A DNA stretch of 64,000 nucleotides from Galbibacter pacificus (GTDB lineage Bacteria; Bacteroidota; Bacteroidia; Flavobacteriales; Flavobacteriaceae). The translations under genes and the position numbers were made by a program. This document shows positions 16,371 to 25,133 of the stretch, piece after piece (positions within the stretch are counted from its first letter, which is position 1; every line of letters begins with the position of its first letter). The DNA lies in contig NZ_JAPMUA010000002.1 in NCBI RefSeq assembly GCF_029603155.1, positions 62,001 to 126,000 on the forward strand. The letters run 5' to 3'. Under the pieces are notes generated by a model that saw only the letters and a list, made by a program, of their open reading frames with translations, was not told where the DNA came from and searched no databases.

Positions 16371-18743
16371 ATGAAATTAAAATACCTTGGCCTAGCTTTT
16401 ATGGCAATGTTTCTTTCTTCCTGCAAGGAGGCATCGGTACAAAAAGAGAACAGTACAACCGATATCTGGTACAAACAGCCAGCAAAAGATTGGATGCAGG
16501 CACTTCCAGTGGGAAACGGGCGTTTGGGTGCCATGGTTTTTGGAGATACCAATAAAGAACACATACAGTTAAACGAAGATTCCATGTGGCCCGGGGGCGC
16601 TAACCTTGGGAACAGCAAAGGGACCCCCGAAGATTTAAAAGAACTGAGAAGATTAATTGATGAAGGCAAAGTGCATGAAGCCGATAAGTTTATTGTTGAT
16701 AAATTTTCGTTTAAAGGGATTACAAGGTCGCACCAAACTGCGGGAGACCTGCTTATAGATTTTAAGCACAAGGGTAAAGTTACCAAATACAAACGCGGAT
16801 TGAGCTTTGCAAACGCATTGGCTTCTGTAACGTATGAAGTAGATGGGGAATTATATACCGAAAAGGTAATAGCTTCCCGGCCAGATGATGCATTGGTTAT
16901 TCAATTGGAAACATCGGCAGGCGCGGGAATGGATTTCGACCTGCAATTATCAAGGCCCGACGATGCAGGGAAACCAACCGTGGAAATACATACACCGGAA
17001 GAAAACGAAATGGTAATGAATGGCACCGTTACCCAATTGGAAGGAAAAGTAGCCGATCAGCCGCACCCAATGAAGGATGGGGTGCACTTTCAAACCCGTT
17101 TGAAGGCAAAAACAGACTCGGGGACAATAAAATCCAATAATGGGAAGCTGGAATTACGGGGCGTGAAAAAGGCGGTAATCTATTTGGTAACGCAAACCTC
17201 GTTTTATCACGAAGAATTTGAGAAGGTAGCCGAAGAAAATATGGCAAAGGCATCTTTAAAACCGTTTGATGAACTTTTAAAAAAGCATACCGAAGATTTT
17301 GGTAAGTTATACAACCGTATGGCTTTTAAGTTGGGCAGGGAAACTTTGGATTCGCTTCCAACAGACGAACGGTTGCAAAAATTTAAAGCCGGGAAGCCCG
17401 ATCTGGACCTGGAAGCAAAGCTTTTCCAGTATGGGCGTTACCTATTAATTTCCTGTTCCAGGCCGGGAACCAACCCCGCAAACCTTCAAGGGCTGTGGAA
17501 CAACCATATTGTTGCGCCGTGGAATGCCGATTATCATTTAAACATCAATTTACAAATGAATTACTGGCCCGCCGGGGTTACCAATTTAAGTGAATGCCAA
17601 CTGCCGCTATTTGATTTTGCCGATAAACTGGTAAAAAGGGGGGAAGTTACGGCCAAAGAACAATATGGAATCAATCGCGGTGCCGTGGTGCATCATACCA
17701 CCGATATATGGGCGCCTACGTTTATGCGCGCGGCACAGCCCTTTTGGGGGTCGTGGATACACGGTGGCGGGTGGCTTGCCCAACATTATTGGGAGCAGTA
17801 CCGTTTTACGCAAGACACAGCTTTTTTAAAGGAAAGAGCATATCCGTACTTAAAGGAAATGGCCTTGTTCTACTTGGATTGGTTACAAAAGGACCAAGCC
17901 ACGGGGCAATGGATTTCGTACCCGGAAACATCTCCCGAAAACTCCTATCTCGCTACCGATGGAAAGCCCGCGGCCGTGTCAAGAGGCACGGCAATGGGAC
18001 AACAGATTATAGCCGAGGTGTTTGCCAATACTTTACAGGCGGCTACCGTTTTAAATATTGAAGATGATTTTATTGCTGAAGTAAAAGCAAAGCAAAAAGA
18101 TTTAAAATCGGGGGTAATTATAGGCAAAGACGGACGTATTTTAGAATGGGACAAACAATATGATGAACCGGAGAAAGGGCATAGGCACATATCGCACTTA
18201 TATGCACTGCATCCTGGAGACGATATTACCGAAGCAACCCCTGAAGCCTTTGAAGCTGCCAAAAAAACTATAGCATACCGGTTGGAACATGGTGGTGCCG
18301 GTACAGGATGGAGCAGGGCATGGATGATTAATTTCAATGCGAGGTTGCTCGATAAACAATCGGCAGAAGAAAATATCAATAAGTTTTTTGAAATTTCCCT
18401 GGCCGATAATTTGTTTGACGAGCATCCGCCATTTCAGATCGACGGGAACTTTGGCTATACCGCAGGAGTTGCAGAACTTCTCCTGCAATCGCATGAAGGT
18501 TTCTTGCGCATTCTGCCAACGTTGCCGGAAAACTGGAAAACAGGAAAGATAAGCAGACTTATAGCAAGAGGAAATATCGAGGTAGGCATAACGTGGAATA
18601 ACGGGAAATTGGTTACATTGACCTTGCTTTCCCCGATAAATAAATCTGTTGATGTAAAATACGGAAGCACTACAAAAACAATTAACCTAAAGGCAAATAC
18701 AAAAATGTATTTGGGCGAAGGGCTGAATAAAATTGAAAAGTAA
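16371..18743 (+). CDS. GH95 alpha-L-fucosidase/galactosidase, lipoprotein
   Basis: A 790-residue glycoside hydrolase family 95 enzyme, the family of inverting alpha-1,2-L-fucosidases. A lipobox LSSC places the lipidated Cys at residue 18, so it is anchored in the outer membrane or periplasmic face. The family general-acid region WLAQHYWEQY gives E475, and the general-base region PPFQIDGNFG gives D691; the TSPENSY segment lies between. The N-terminal beta-sandwich begins at DIWYKQPAKDW. Placed inside the fucose catabolic operon, it should free L-fucose for the cytoplasmic enzymes. Some GH95 members act on alpha-L-galactosides, which cannot be excluded. Confidence 0.9.
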   Translation: MKLKYLGLAFMAMFLSSCKEASVQKENSTTDIWYKQPAKDWMQALPVGNGRLGAMVFGDTNKEHIQLNEDSMWPGGANLGNSKGTPEDLKELRRLIDEGKVHEADKFIVDKFSFKGITRSHQTAGDLLIDFKHKGKVTKYKRGLSFANALASVTYEVDGELYTEKVIASRPDDALVIQLETSAGAGMDFDLQLSRPDDAGKPTVEIHTPEENEMVMNGTVTQLEGKVADQPHPMKDGVHFQTRLKAKTDSGTIKSNNGKLELRGVKKAVIYLVTQTSFYHEEFEKVAEENMAKASLKPFDELLKKHTEDFGKLYNRMAFKLGRETLDSLPTDERLQKFKAGKPDLDLEAKLFQYGRYLLISCSRPGTNPANLQGLWNNHIVAPWNADYHLNINLQMNYWPAGVTNLSECQLPLFDFADKLVKRGEVTAKEQYGINRGAVVHHTTDIWAPTFMRAAQPFWGSWIHGGGWLAQHYWEQYRFTQDTAFLKERAYPYLKEMALFYLDWLQKDQATGQWISYPETSPENSYLATDGKPAAVSRGTAMGQQIIAEVFANTLQAATVLNIEDDFIAEVKAKQKDLKSGVIIGKDGRILEWDKQYDEPEKGHRHISHLYALHPGDDITEATPEAFEAAKKTIAYRLEHGGAGTGWSRAWMINFNARLLDKQSAEENINKFFEISLADNLFDEHPPFQIDGNFGYTAGVAELLLQSHEGFLRILPTLPENWKTGKISRLIARGNIEVGITWNNGKLVTLTLLSPINKSVDVKYGSTTKTINLKANTKMYLGEGLNKIEK

Positions 18744-18744
18744 A

Positions 18745-20823
18745 ATGACAAAACAAGTTTTCCTGCTATTTTTTACCGCACTTGCTTTTATTTCCTGTGC
18801 CGAGAAAGAACCTGCACCCGTCGGGCCAATACCTTCCAAAAGGCAATTGGCATGGCAACCGTTGGAGTATTATGCGTTTGTTCATTTTAATATGAATACG
18901 TTTACAGACATGGAATGGGGCTTGGGAGGCGAATCGCCTAAAACGTTCAACCCCACCCATCTCGATACACGGCAATGGGCAAAAACAGTGAAGAAAGCAG
19001 GGATGAAAGGCATTATTTTAACAGCAAAACATCATGACGGGTTTTGTTTATGGCCTACCAAAACTACCGAGCATTCCATTAATAATTCGCCTTACAAAAA
19101 TGGAAAAGGGGATATTGTTAAAGAATTGGCAGAAGCTTGCAAGGAAAACGGATTGAAATTTGGCGTGTACCTTTCTCCTTGGGACCGAAACAATAAAAAT
19201 TACGGTAAACCCGAATACGTTGCTATTTTCCATCAGCAGTTACGAGAGTTATTGACCAATTATGGCGATATTTTTGAAGTTTGGTTTGACGGGGCCAACG
19301 GCGGAACGGGGTATTACGGCGGTGCCAATGAAGAACGCAAAATAGACAATAAAACCTATTACCAATGGGAAAAGGCCATTGCAATTGTTAGGGAACTACA
19401 GCCAAAAGCCGTTATTTTTAGCGATGGCGGCCCCGATATACGTTGGGTGGGCAATGAAGAAGGCTGGGCAAACGAAACCAATTGGAGCATTATGCGGCGC
19501 GATGAAATATACCCCGGCTGGCCACGCTACAAAGAATTGCGAAGCGGTCACGAAGATGGTACACATTGGTTGCCTGCCGAAGCCGATGTTTCCATAAGGC
19601 CGGGCTGGTATTATCATGCTTCGGAAGATCATCAAGTAAAAACCTTGGCGCAATTGGTGGATATTTATTACAAATCGGTTGGAAGAAATGCATCTTTCTT
19701 GTTGAACATCCCTGTAGACAAACGTGGGCTGGTTCACGAAAAAGATTCAATTCAACTGATGAAGCTCCGCAGGCAATTGGATAAGGATTTTGCCCAAAAT
19801 GTGGCTTCGGAGGCAAAAACAGAGGCTTCCAATAGCCGCAGCAAAAATTACAGGGCCCACATGGCCATTGATGGCAACCAAAACACGTATTGGGCAACGG
19901 AAGATTCGGTTACTTCGGCAAGCGTTACGCTTTCATTCCATAAGCCACAAATGGTAAACCGGGTTTTATTGCAGGAATACATTCCGCTTGGGCAGCGCGT
20001 TAAAAAGTTTAAAATAGAAGCCAAAGTAGATGGAAAATGGCAACTTATTGACGAACAAACAACTATTGGTTATAAACGGATTTTAAGGTTTGATAGGATA
20101 GAGGCATCAAAAGTGAAAATAGCAATAGAAGCATCAAAAGGATCTATTTTGCTGTCGAATATTGCCTTGTACAATGCCCCTAATTTATTGGTGCAGCCCA
20201 TCATCAAAAGAAATAAAAATGGAATGGTTTCATTGCAAGTTCCCGATGATGCCATAGAAATTTATTATTCCGTTGACGGAACAGAACCTACTTTAAATTC
20301 ACCTAAATATTCCCGACCTTTTATGGTGAACGAACCAAAAATATTAAAAGTAATTGCATACAATCCCGAAACAGAGGAGCAAACAGGGGTGTTGACCAAA
20401 AAACTGGAAACCGCCAAAAAGAACTGGAAGGTGCTGGAAGCTTCTTCTGGAGAACAAACAGCTCTTGCAAAGGTAATAGATGCCAACCCTGAAACGTATT
20501 GGACGACCGATGCCAGCGATACGACAAGGGAAATTAGTATAGATTTTGGGGAAAATATAGTTGTAAAAGGATTTTCGTACACACCGATGCAGGCCCGATT
20601 TCCGTTTGGGATTATAACCGATTATGAGTTTTCGGTAAGCACGAACGGGGAAAACTGGAAGAAAATCTCCCTAGGAGAATTTGGGAATATTGTAAACAAC
20701 AGAATAAAACAGGAGGTAAATTTTGCTCCCGTTGAAGCGCAATATATTAAATTGAAGGCAATAAAAGTGGCGGGCGACGATGTGCGGGCAACTTATGCAG
20801 AAATTGGCATACTAAAAGATTAG
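18745..20823 (+). CDS. GH29 alpha-L-fucosidase with carbohydrate-binding domains, lipoprotein
   Basis: A 692-residue retaining alpha-L-fucosidase. The lipobox FISC gives Cys18. The GH29 barrel (about residues 25-340) contains AKHHDGFCLW and the nucleophile D182 in EVWFDGANG. It is followed by a discoidin-like domain (about 345-480), a chitobiase/hexosaminidase C-terminal-like beta-sandwich (about 490-550, IEIYYSVDGTEPT), and a second discoidin-like domain (about 555-690). The multidomain tail suggests binding to a polymer or branched glycan. The ATG at 18745 is one base past the GH95 stop, indicating coupled translation; an upstream TTG is rejected. Confidence 0.9.
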   Translation: MTKQVFLLFFTALAFISCAEKEPAPVGPIPSKRQLAWQPLEYYAFVHFNMNTFTDMEWGLGGESPKTFNPTHLDTRQWAKTVKKAGMKGIILTAKHHDGFCLWPTKTTEHSINNSPYKNGKGDIVKELAEACKENGLKFGVYLSPWDRNNKNYGKPEYVAIFHQQLRELLTNYGDIFEVWFDGANGGTGYYGGANEERKIDNKTYYQWEKAIAIVRELQPKAVIFSDGGPDIRWVGNEEGWANETNWSIMRRDEIYPGWPRYKELRSGHEDGTHWLPAEADVSIRPGWYYHASEDHQVKTLAQLVDIYYKSVGRNASFLLNIPVDKRGLVHEKDSIQLMKLRRQLDKDFAQNVASEAKTEASNSRSKNYRAHMAIDGNQNTYWATEDSVTSASVTLSFHKPQMVNRVLLQEYIPLGQRVKKFKIEAKVDGKWQLIDEQTTIGYKRILRFDRIEASKVKIAIEASKGSILLSNIALYNAPNLLVQPIIKRNKNGMVSLQVPDDAIEIYYSVDGTEPTLNSPKYSRPFMVNEPKILKVIAYNPETEEQTGVLTKKLETAKKNWKVLEASSGEQTALAKVIDANPETYWTTDASDTTREISIDFGENIVVKGFSYTPMQARFPFGIITDYEFSVSTNGENWKKISLGEFGNIVNNRIKQEVNFAPVEAQYIKLKAIKVAGDDVRATYAEIGILKD

Positions 20824-20827
20824 GAAT

Positions 20828-21625
20828 ATGGACTTAGCATTGAAAGATAAAATTATACTAGTAACCGGAGGCGATAAAGGCATTGGGCTTGGAATTAGCA
20901 GGGTTTTGGCCAAGGAGGACGCATTGCCTATTATTGTTGGACGCACGGAAAAAGATGTTTTAAAGGCCGTAACAGAAATTAAAGAAAATGGCGGAAAAAC
21001 CGATTACGTTTTAGCAGAACTTACCGATCCGGATGCTTGTAAAAAGGTTGTTGCCAAAGTAATAGAAACCCACGGAACCATTCACGGATTGGTAAATAAT
21101 GCCGGGGTTAACGATGGGGTTTCACTCGAAAATGGCAATTTTGAAAGTTTTATGGCATCGATCAACAAGAACTTGACCCATTACTACTTAATGGCACATT
21201 TTTGTTTGAAGGAATTAAAGAAAAATCAAGGAGCCATTGTAAACATAAGCTCTAAAACGGCAGAAACGGGGCAAGGCGGGACTTCGGGCTATGCCGCCGC
21301 CAATGGTGGCCGAAATGCCTTAACGCGCGAATGGGCGGTAGAATTATTGCCTTATAAAGTAAGGGTAAATGCCATTGTGGTTGCCGAAAGTTATACCCCT
21401 TTGTATAAAAAGTGGATTCATACGTTTTCGAACCCAGAAGAAAAGTTAAATGAAATTACAGCTCGTATTCCGTTGGAAAACCGAATGACAACCCCGGAAG
21501 AAATAGCCAATACAGCAGCTTTTTTACTTTCTTCTAAATCCAGCCATACTACCGGGCAATTGCTGTATGTAGATGGTGGATATGTGCATTTGGACCGTGC
21601 TATAAAACCTCAAGGGGAAATTTAA
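20828..21625 (+). CDS. SDR dehydrogenase, probable L-fucose dehydrogenase, with an altered active site
   Basis: A 265-residue short-chain dehydrogenase that by position should oxidise L-fucose to the lactone, the only pathway step not otherwise covered. The cofactor loop TGGDKGIGLG and NNAGVNDG are normal and the catalytic Ser is in NISSKTA. However the classical YxxxK pair reads Y155-A-A-A-N159: the codon at 21302-21304 is AAT (Asn) where Lys is expected. The C-terminal extension HLDRAIKPQGEI is also unlike its relative at 13872. It follows GH29 after 4 bp and closes the operon. Function is well supported by context; the active site needs attention. Confidence 0.75.
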   Translation: MDLALKDKIILVTGGDKGIGLGISRVLAKEDALPIIVGRTEKDVLKAVTEIKENGGKTDYVLAELTDPDACKKVVAKVIETHGTIHGLVNNAGVNDGVSLENGNFESFMASINKNLTHYYLMAHFCLKELKKNQGAIVNISSKTAETGQGGTSGYAAANGGRNALTREWAVELLPYKVRVNAIVVAESYTPLYKKWIHTFSNPEEKLNEITARIPLENRMTTPEEIANTAAFLLSSKSSHTTGQLLYVDGGYVHLDRAIKPQGEI

Positions 21626-21933
21626 GTTTCGTTGCCGAGAATAAGCATCCTTTTGATTGCTTTTTGGTATTGGGACGGGGCAGGCCGAAATTGCCCAGTG
21701 TATGAAAAAACAACTAATATCTTCATTTTAAATAATCCGAACATTGTTTTTTAGACCAACAACAGCAGATTGTAGCTAAACAACCTCGATAATTTTACCG
21801 CAAAAAAAAGTTGCGGAAAACTAATTGTTTACAATAATTTAATATTTAATTTAGGAACGTTTTATAACGAACTCATCTTAGCTTCAATCAAAAAAGTCAA
21901 GATGAATTCAGTAAATTCAACCAACCTAAAACC
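21626..21933. other. 308-bp non-coding region after the fucose operon
   Basis: No gene is seen. A small perfect hairpin CCGCAA-(7 nt)-TTGCGG lies at 21798-21816, and the following 110 bp are strongly AT-rich, as expected for the promoter of the ThuA-like gene. No convincing rho-independent terminator for the fucose operon was found. Confidence 0.5.
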
Positions 21934-22722
21934 ATGTTATTACAACTTTTTTTTAAGAAAAATCTATATCTCTTTGTTCTATTATGTTCGTTTTATTCTT
22001 TCGCACAGTTCCCCAGGTTTAAAGCCTTGGCCTTTTATAGCACGGAAGTAGAAGAAGCCCATGTAAATTTTGCTAATGACGCAATTGCTTACTTAAAAGA
22101 TTTAACCATTGGAGATGGTTTTATATTGGAAACAACAACCAATATGGACGATTTATTGTTGGACGATCTGCAATCGTATTCGTTGATAATCATGTTAAAC
22201 GATTTTCCGCATACCCAACAGCAAAGAGCAGCTTTTGAAAAATATATGGACAATGGCGGTGGATGGCTCGGGTTTCATGTATCTGCATACAACGATAAAA
22301 CTACCAATTGGCCATGGTTTGTTGATTTTTTGGGCGGCGCTGTTTTTTATACCAATAATTGGCCGCCAATGCCAGCAAAAATCGTAGTCGAAGATACAAT
22401 GCACCCCGTAACCAAAGGCATGCCCAAAACTTATATAGCACCAGCTAATGAATGGTACCAGTGGAAACCCAGCCCGCGCGAAAATCTCGATGTAAAAGTA
22501 TTGGCATCCCTTTCGGAAGACAACTATCCATTTGGGCTAAAAGACATTATTCAAGGTGGTGATACCCCAGTAGTTTGGACGCACACAAAATACAGGATGG
22601 TTTATATGAATATAGGTCACGGGAGCAGGATTTTTAAGGAAGCTGTTCAAAACAGGATGGTAATTGCTGCTTTAAAATATGTGGTTTCTACGGATAAAAA
22701 AGGAAATGTATTTAAATATTAA
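21934..22722 (+). CDS. ThuA-like domain protein, secreted
   Basis: A 262-residue protein with an N-terminal signal peptide (hydrophobic LYLFVLLCSFYSFAQ, cleavage after about residue 25) and a ThuA-like, class I glutamine amidotransferase-type fold. Typical segments are GGGWLGFHVSAYNDK, EDTMHPVTKGMP, DTPVVWTHTKYRMVYMNIGHG. ThuA is linked to trehalose or disaccharide oxidation in rhizobia, but Bacteroidota homologues in polysaccharide loci have no settled activity. It is followed after three bases by the DUF5009 gene and forms a three-gene unit with it and the GH20-like gene. Confidence 0.8.
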   Translation: MLLQLFFKKNLYLFVLLCSFYSFAQFPRFKALAFYSTEVEEAHVNFANDAIAYLKDLTIGDGFILETTTNMDDLLLDDLQSYSLIIMLNDFPHTQQQRAAFEKYMDNGGGWLGFHVSAYNDKTTNWPWFVDFLGGAVFYTNNWPPMPAKIVVEDTMHPVTKGMPKTYIAPANEWYQWKPSPRENLDVKVLASLSEDNYPFGLKDIIQGGDTPVVWTHTKYRMVYMNIGHGSRIFKEAVQNRMVIAALKYVVSTDKKGNVFKY

Positions 22723-22725
22723 TTG

Positions 22726-23919
22726 ATGAATGCAAAAAACTTCAATCGGATATTAGCTATCGATATAATGCGGGGAATTACCTTGTTCCTCATGCTTTTT
22801 GTTAACGACTTATACGAACCCGGTGTGCCAAAATGGATGGTGCATACCAAAGCTACCGAAGACGCCATGGGATTAGCCGACTGGGTTTTTCCGGGCTTTT
22901 TGTTCATGGTTGGTTTGTCCATACCATTTGCCTTTATGTCCAGACAAAAAAAAGGAGAGGGCACGGCCAAACTTCTTTGGCACATTGTAGTTAGAACCCT
23001 GAGCTTGTTGTTAATTGGGGTCTTGATGGTCAATATCCATAGGTTAAACCCGGAATTGGCCGGGATAAACCAAAACCTTTGGGCCATATTGGTTTATGTT
23101 TCTATATTTTTAATTTGGAATACGTACCCAAACTCTAAATATTACAATATTGTTTTCAAGGCATTAAAACTCATTGGCGTTATTGGTTTAATTATACTTG
23201 CCTTTATTTTTAAGGCAGGAACCCCCAATGACCCGCAATGGTTAATTACCAGTTGGTGGGGCATTTTAGGCTTGATAGGCTGGGGGTATTTTGCCACTTC
23301 GGTTACTTATTTGCTTGCAAAAGGAAGCTTTGTAAAGGTTAGCTTGATCTGGGTACTCTTTATTGCCTTGAATGTACTATCACTGCTTGGACTTTTAACT
23401 TTTTTAGACGGGATAGCACTTTATTTTGGAGTTTTGGTGAGTGGCAATGTACCTTCAATTGTTATTTGCGGGCTTTTGATAGGTATGATTTTAAAAAAAT
23501 ACAAGCTTCAACCAGATAAATTGTTTAAAATATTGCTTCCTTTTGGAATATTGGTATTAGCAAGCGGTTTTGTATTGAGAAACTGGTTTATTATTTCAAA
23601 AATTCAGGGAACTCCAAGCTGGGCCATGATCTGTAACGGTATAAGCATTTTGGTTTTTTGTGTTCTTTTCTTCATAATAGATTATTTAAAGCTTATAAAA
23701 TGGAGCGCTATATTTAAACCCGCCGGGCAAAACTCGCTTACCACATATCTTGCCCCCGATATTATTTATTTTACCATTTGGGGACTGGGGTTGAATATTT
23801 TGTTTTACAAGCAGGAAGAATCGGTATTACTGGCAGTTTTGGGCTCTGTTGTTTGGGCATTTGCCATGATTGGCTTTGCCGCCCTTTTATCAAAAATCAA
23901 TATCAAACTTAAATTATAA
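22726..23919 (+). CDS. DUF5009/heparan-glucosaminide acetyltransferase-like membrane protein
   Basis: A 397-residue inner-membrane protein with about ten hydrophobic segments. The N-terminus has the family signature RILAIDIMRGITLFLM followed by the acidic VNDLYEP and the ADWVFPGFLFMVGLS segment. Lysosomal HGSNAT, a distant relative, moves an acetyl group across a membrane onto terminal glucosamine; bacterial members are often beside glycoside hydrolases and their reaction is not established. The ATG at 22726 is preferred to a TTG three bases earlier that abuts the ThuA stop. Next to a GH20-like enzyme, action on an amino sugar is a reasonable inference. Confidence 0.8.
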   Translation: MNAKNFNRILAIDIMRGITLFLMLFVNDLYEPGVPKWMVHTKATEDAMGLADWVFPGFLFMVGLSIPFAFMSRQKKGEGTAKLLWHIVVRTLSLLLIGVLMVNIHRLNPELAGINQNLWAILVYVSIFLIWNTYPNSKYYNIVFKALKLIGVIGLIILAFIFKAGTPNDPQWLITSWWGILGLIGWGYFATSVTYLLAKGSFVKVSLIWVLFIALNVLSLLGLLTFLDGIALYFGVLVSGNVPSIVICGLLIGMILKKYKLQPDKLFKILLPFGILVLASGFVLRNWFIISKIQGTPSWAMICNGISILVFCVLFFIIDYLKLIKWSAIFKPAGQNSLTTYLAPDIIYFTIWGLGLNILFYKQEESVLLAVLGSVVWAFAMIGFAALLSKINIKLKL

Positions 23920-23923
23920 AAAA

Positions 23924-24976
23924 ATGAAGAATACGTATTTGCTATTATTTTTTCTATGCATCAACTTTACTTTATTGGCGCAAGACACCTTGCCTTTAAG
24001 GGGTTTGGCCATAGCAGCGCCCCAACATAAAAGCGTGGACAGGTTTGTAAAATTTATAGAAGAAGAAGTTGCCCCACGGAAGGTCAATACCATGGTTTTA
24101 AGGGTAGATTATAACTTCATATACCAATCGCATCCCGAATTGGCTGAAAAAGATGGTTTGACACAGGCCGATGTTGATAAAATTGTTGAAGCATGCGTGA
24201 AGTCCGGTATTAAAATTATTCCGCAGATAAATTTATTGGGGCATCAGTCCTGGGCGGAATCTTTGGGAAAGCTTTTGGAAATATACCCGGAATTTGACGA
24301 AACCCCACAAATAGAAATGCCCAAAGAATACGAGTGGCCAAATAAAGATGGGCTATATTGTAAAAGCTATTGTCCGCTTCATCCAAAAGTGCACAAAGTA
24401 GTATTTGATTTGGTAGATGAAATAACTGCCGCTTTTAAAGCAGATGCTTTTCATGCGGGAATGGACGAAGTTTTTTATATAGCAGACCCAAATTGTCCCA
24501 GATGTGGCGGAAGGGACAAAGCCGAGCTATATGCTGGAGAAGTAACAAAAATAAGGAACCATTTGGCAGCTTCGGGAAAGCGTTTATGGATTTGGGGAGA
24601 TAGGCTTATTGATGGTAAAACAACCGGAATGGGAATGTGGGAAGCAAGCATGAACAATACGTATAGGGCCATTAACTTGATCCCCAAAGATGTAATGATT
24701 TGCGATTGGCATTACGAAAGGGCAGACCCAACGGCGTCTTATTTTGCCATGCACGGCTTTGATGTGGCCACTTGCTCTTGGAGAAAGCCCGAAGTGGCAA
24801 AAACACAACAACAAATGCTTAAAGATTTAAGAAGCAACGCTACCGATGAAATGAAAGACAGGTACAAAGGAATGCTGCATACCGTTTGGACAAGTGCCGA
24901 AAACTTTATGGACATGTTTGAAGACAATAAAAATGAAGAAGTGAATGAAGCCACCACATTTAAGGCTATCTTTTAA
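23924..24976 (+). CDS. GH20-like beta-N-acetylhexosaminidase, catalytic domain only
   Basis: A 350-residue secreted protein whose TIM barrel resembles family 20 hexosaminidases. The signal peptide ends LLAQ at about residue 20. The catalytic acid pair appears as FHAGMDEVFYI, corresponding to the H-x-G-x-D-E motif of GH20, and IIPQINLLGHQSWAE is the usual upstream barrel segment. It lacks the N-terminal beta-domain of classical GH20 enzymes and holds an unusual CPRCGG element that may bind a metal. The upstream ATG at 23870 overlaps DUF5009 and is rejected in favour of 23924, four bases after that gene's stop. Confidence 0.75.
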   Translation: MKNTYLLLFFLCINFTLLAQDTLPLRGLAIAAPQHKSVDRFVKFIEEEVAPRKVNTMVLRVDYNFIYQSHPELAEKDGLTQADVDKIVEACVKSGIKIIPQINLLGHQSWAESLGKLLEIYPEFDETPQIEMPKEYEWPNKDGLYCKSYCPLHPKVHKVVFDLVDEITAAFKADAFHAGMDEVFYIADPNCPRCGGRDKAELYAGEVTKIRNHLAASGKRLWIWGDRLIDGKTTGMGMWEASMNNTYRAINLIPKDVMICDWHYERADPTASYFAMHGFDVATCSWRKPEVAKTQQQMLKDLRSNATDEMKDRYKGMLHTVWTSAENFMDMFEDNKNEEVNEATTFKAIF

Positions 24977-25004
24977 GCTTGGCCTTAATATTTTATATGG
25001 TTTA

Positions 25005-25041
25005 ATGCCCTGAACATACCTATCGGGGCATATTTCTTTTT
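25005..25041 (+). terminator. Rho-independent terminator after the GH20-like gene
   Basis: A 9-bp stem ATGCCCTGA/TCGGGGCAT with one wobble pair and a 9-nt loop is followed by a T-rich tract. It closes the ThuA-DUF5009-GH20 unit. Confidence 0.75.
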
Positions 25042-25133
25042 ATTGCTGCGTATATTTTATTTGTATTTTTACAGTATGCTATTGTAAGTTTTGTAGGAAT
25101 AACCGACAGACATAAAGATATAATACTTTTGGC

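Noticed and set aside
23870..23923. Upstream start of the GH20-like gene
   Set aside because: Overlaps DUF5009 by 50 bp and hides the signal peptide that begins at 23924.
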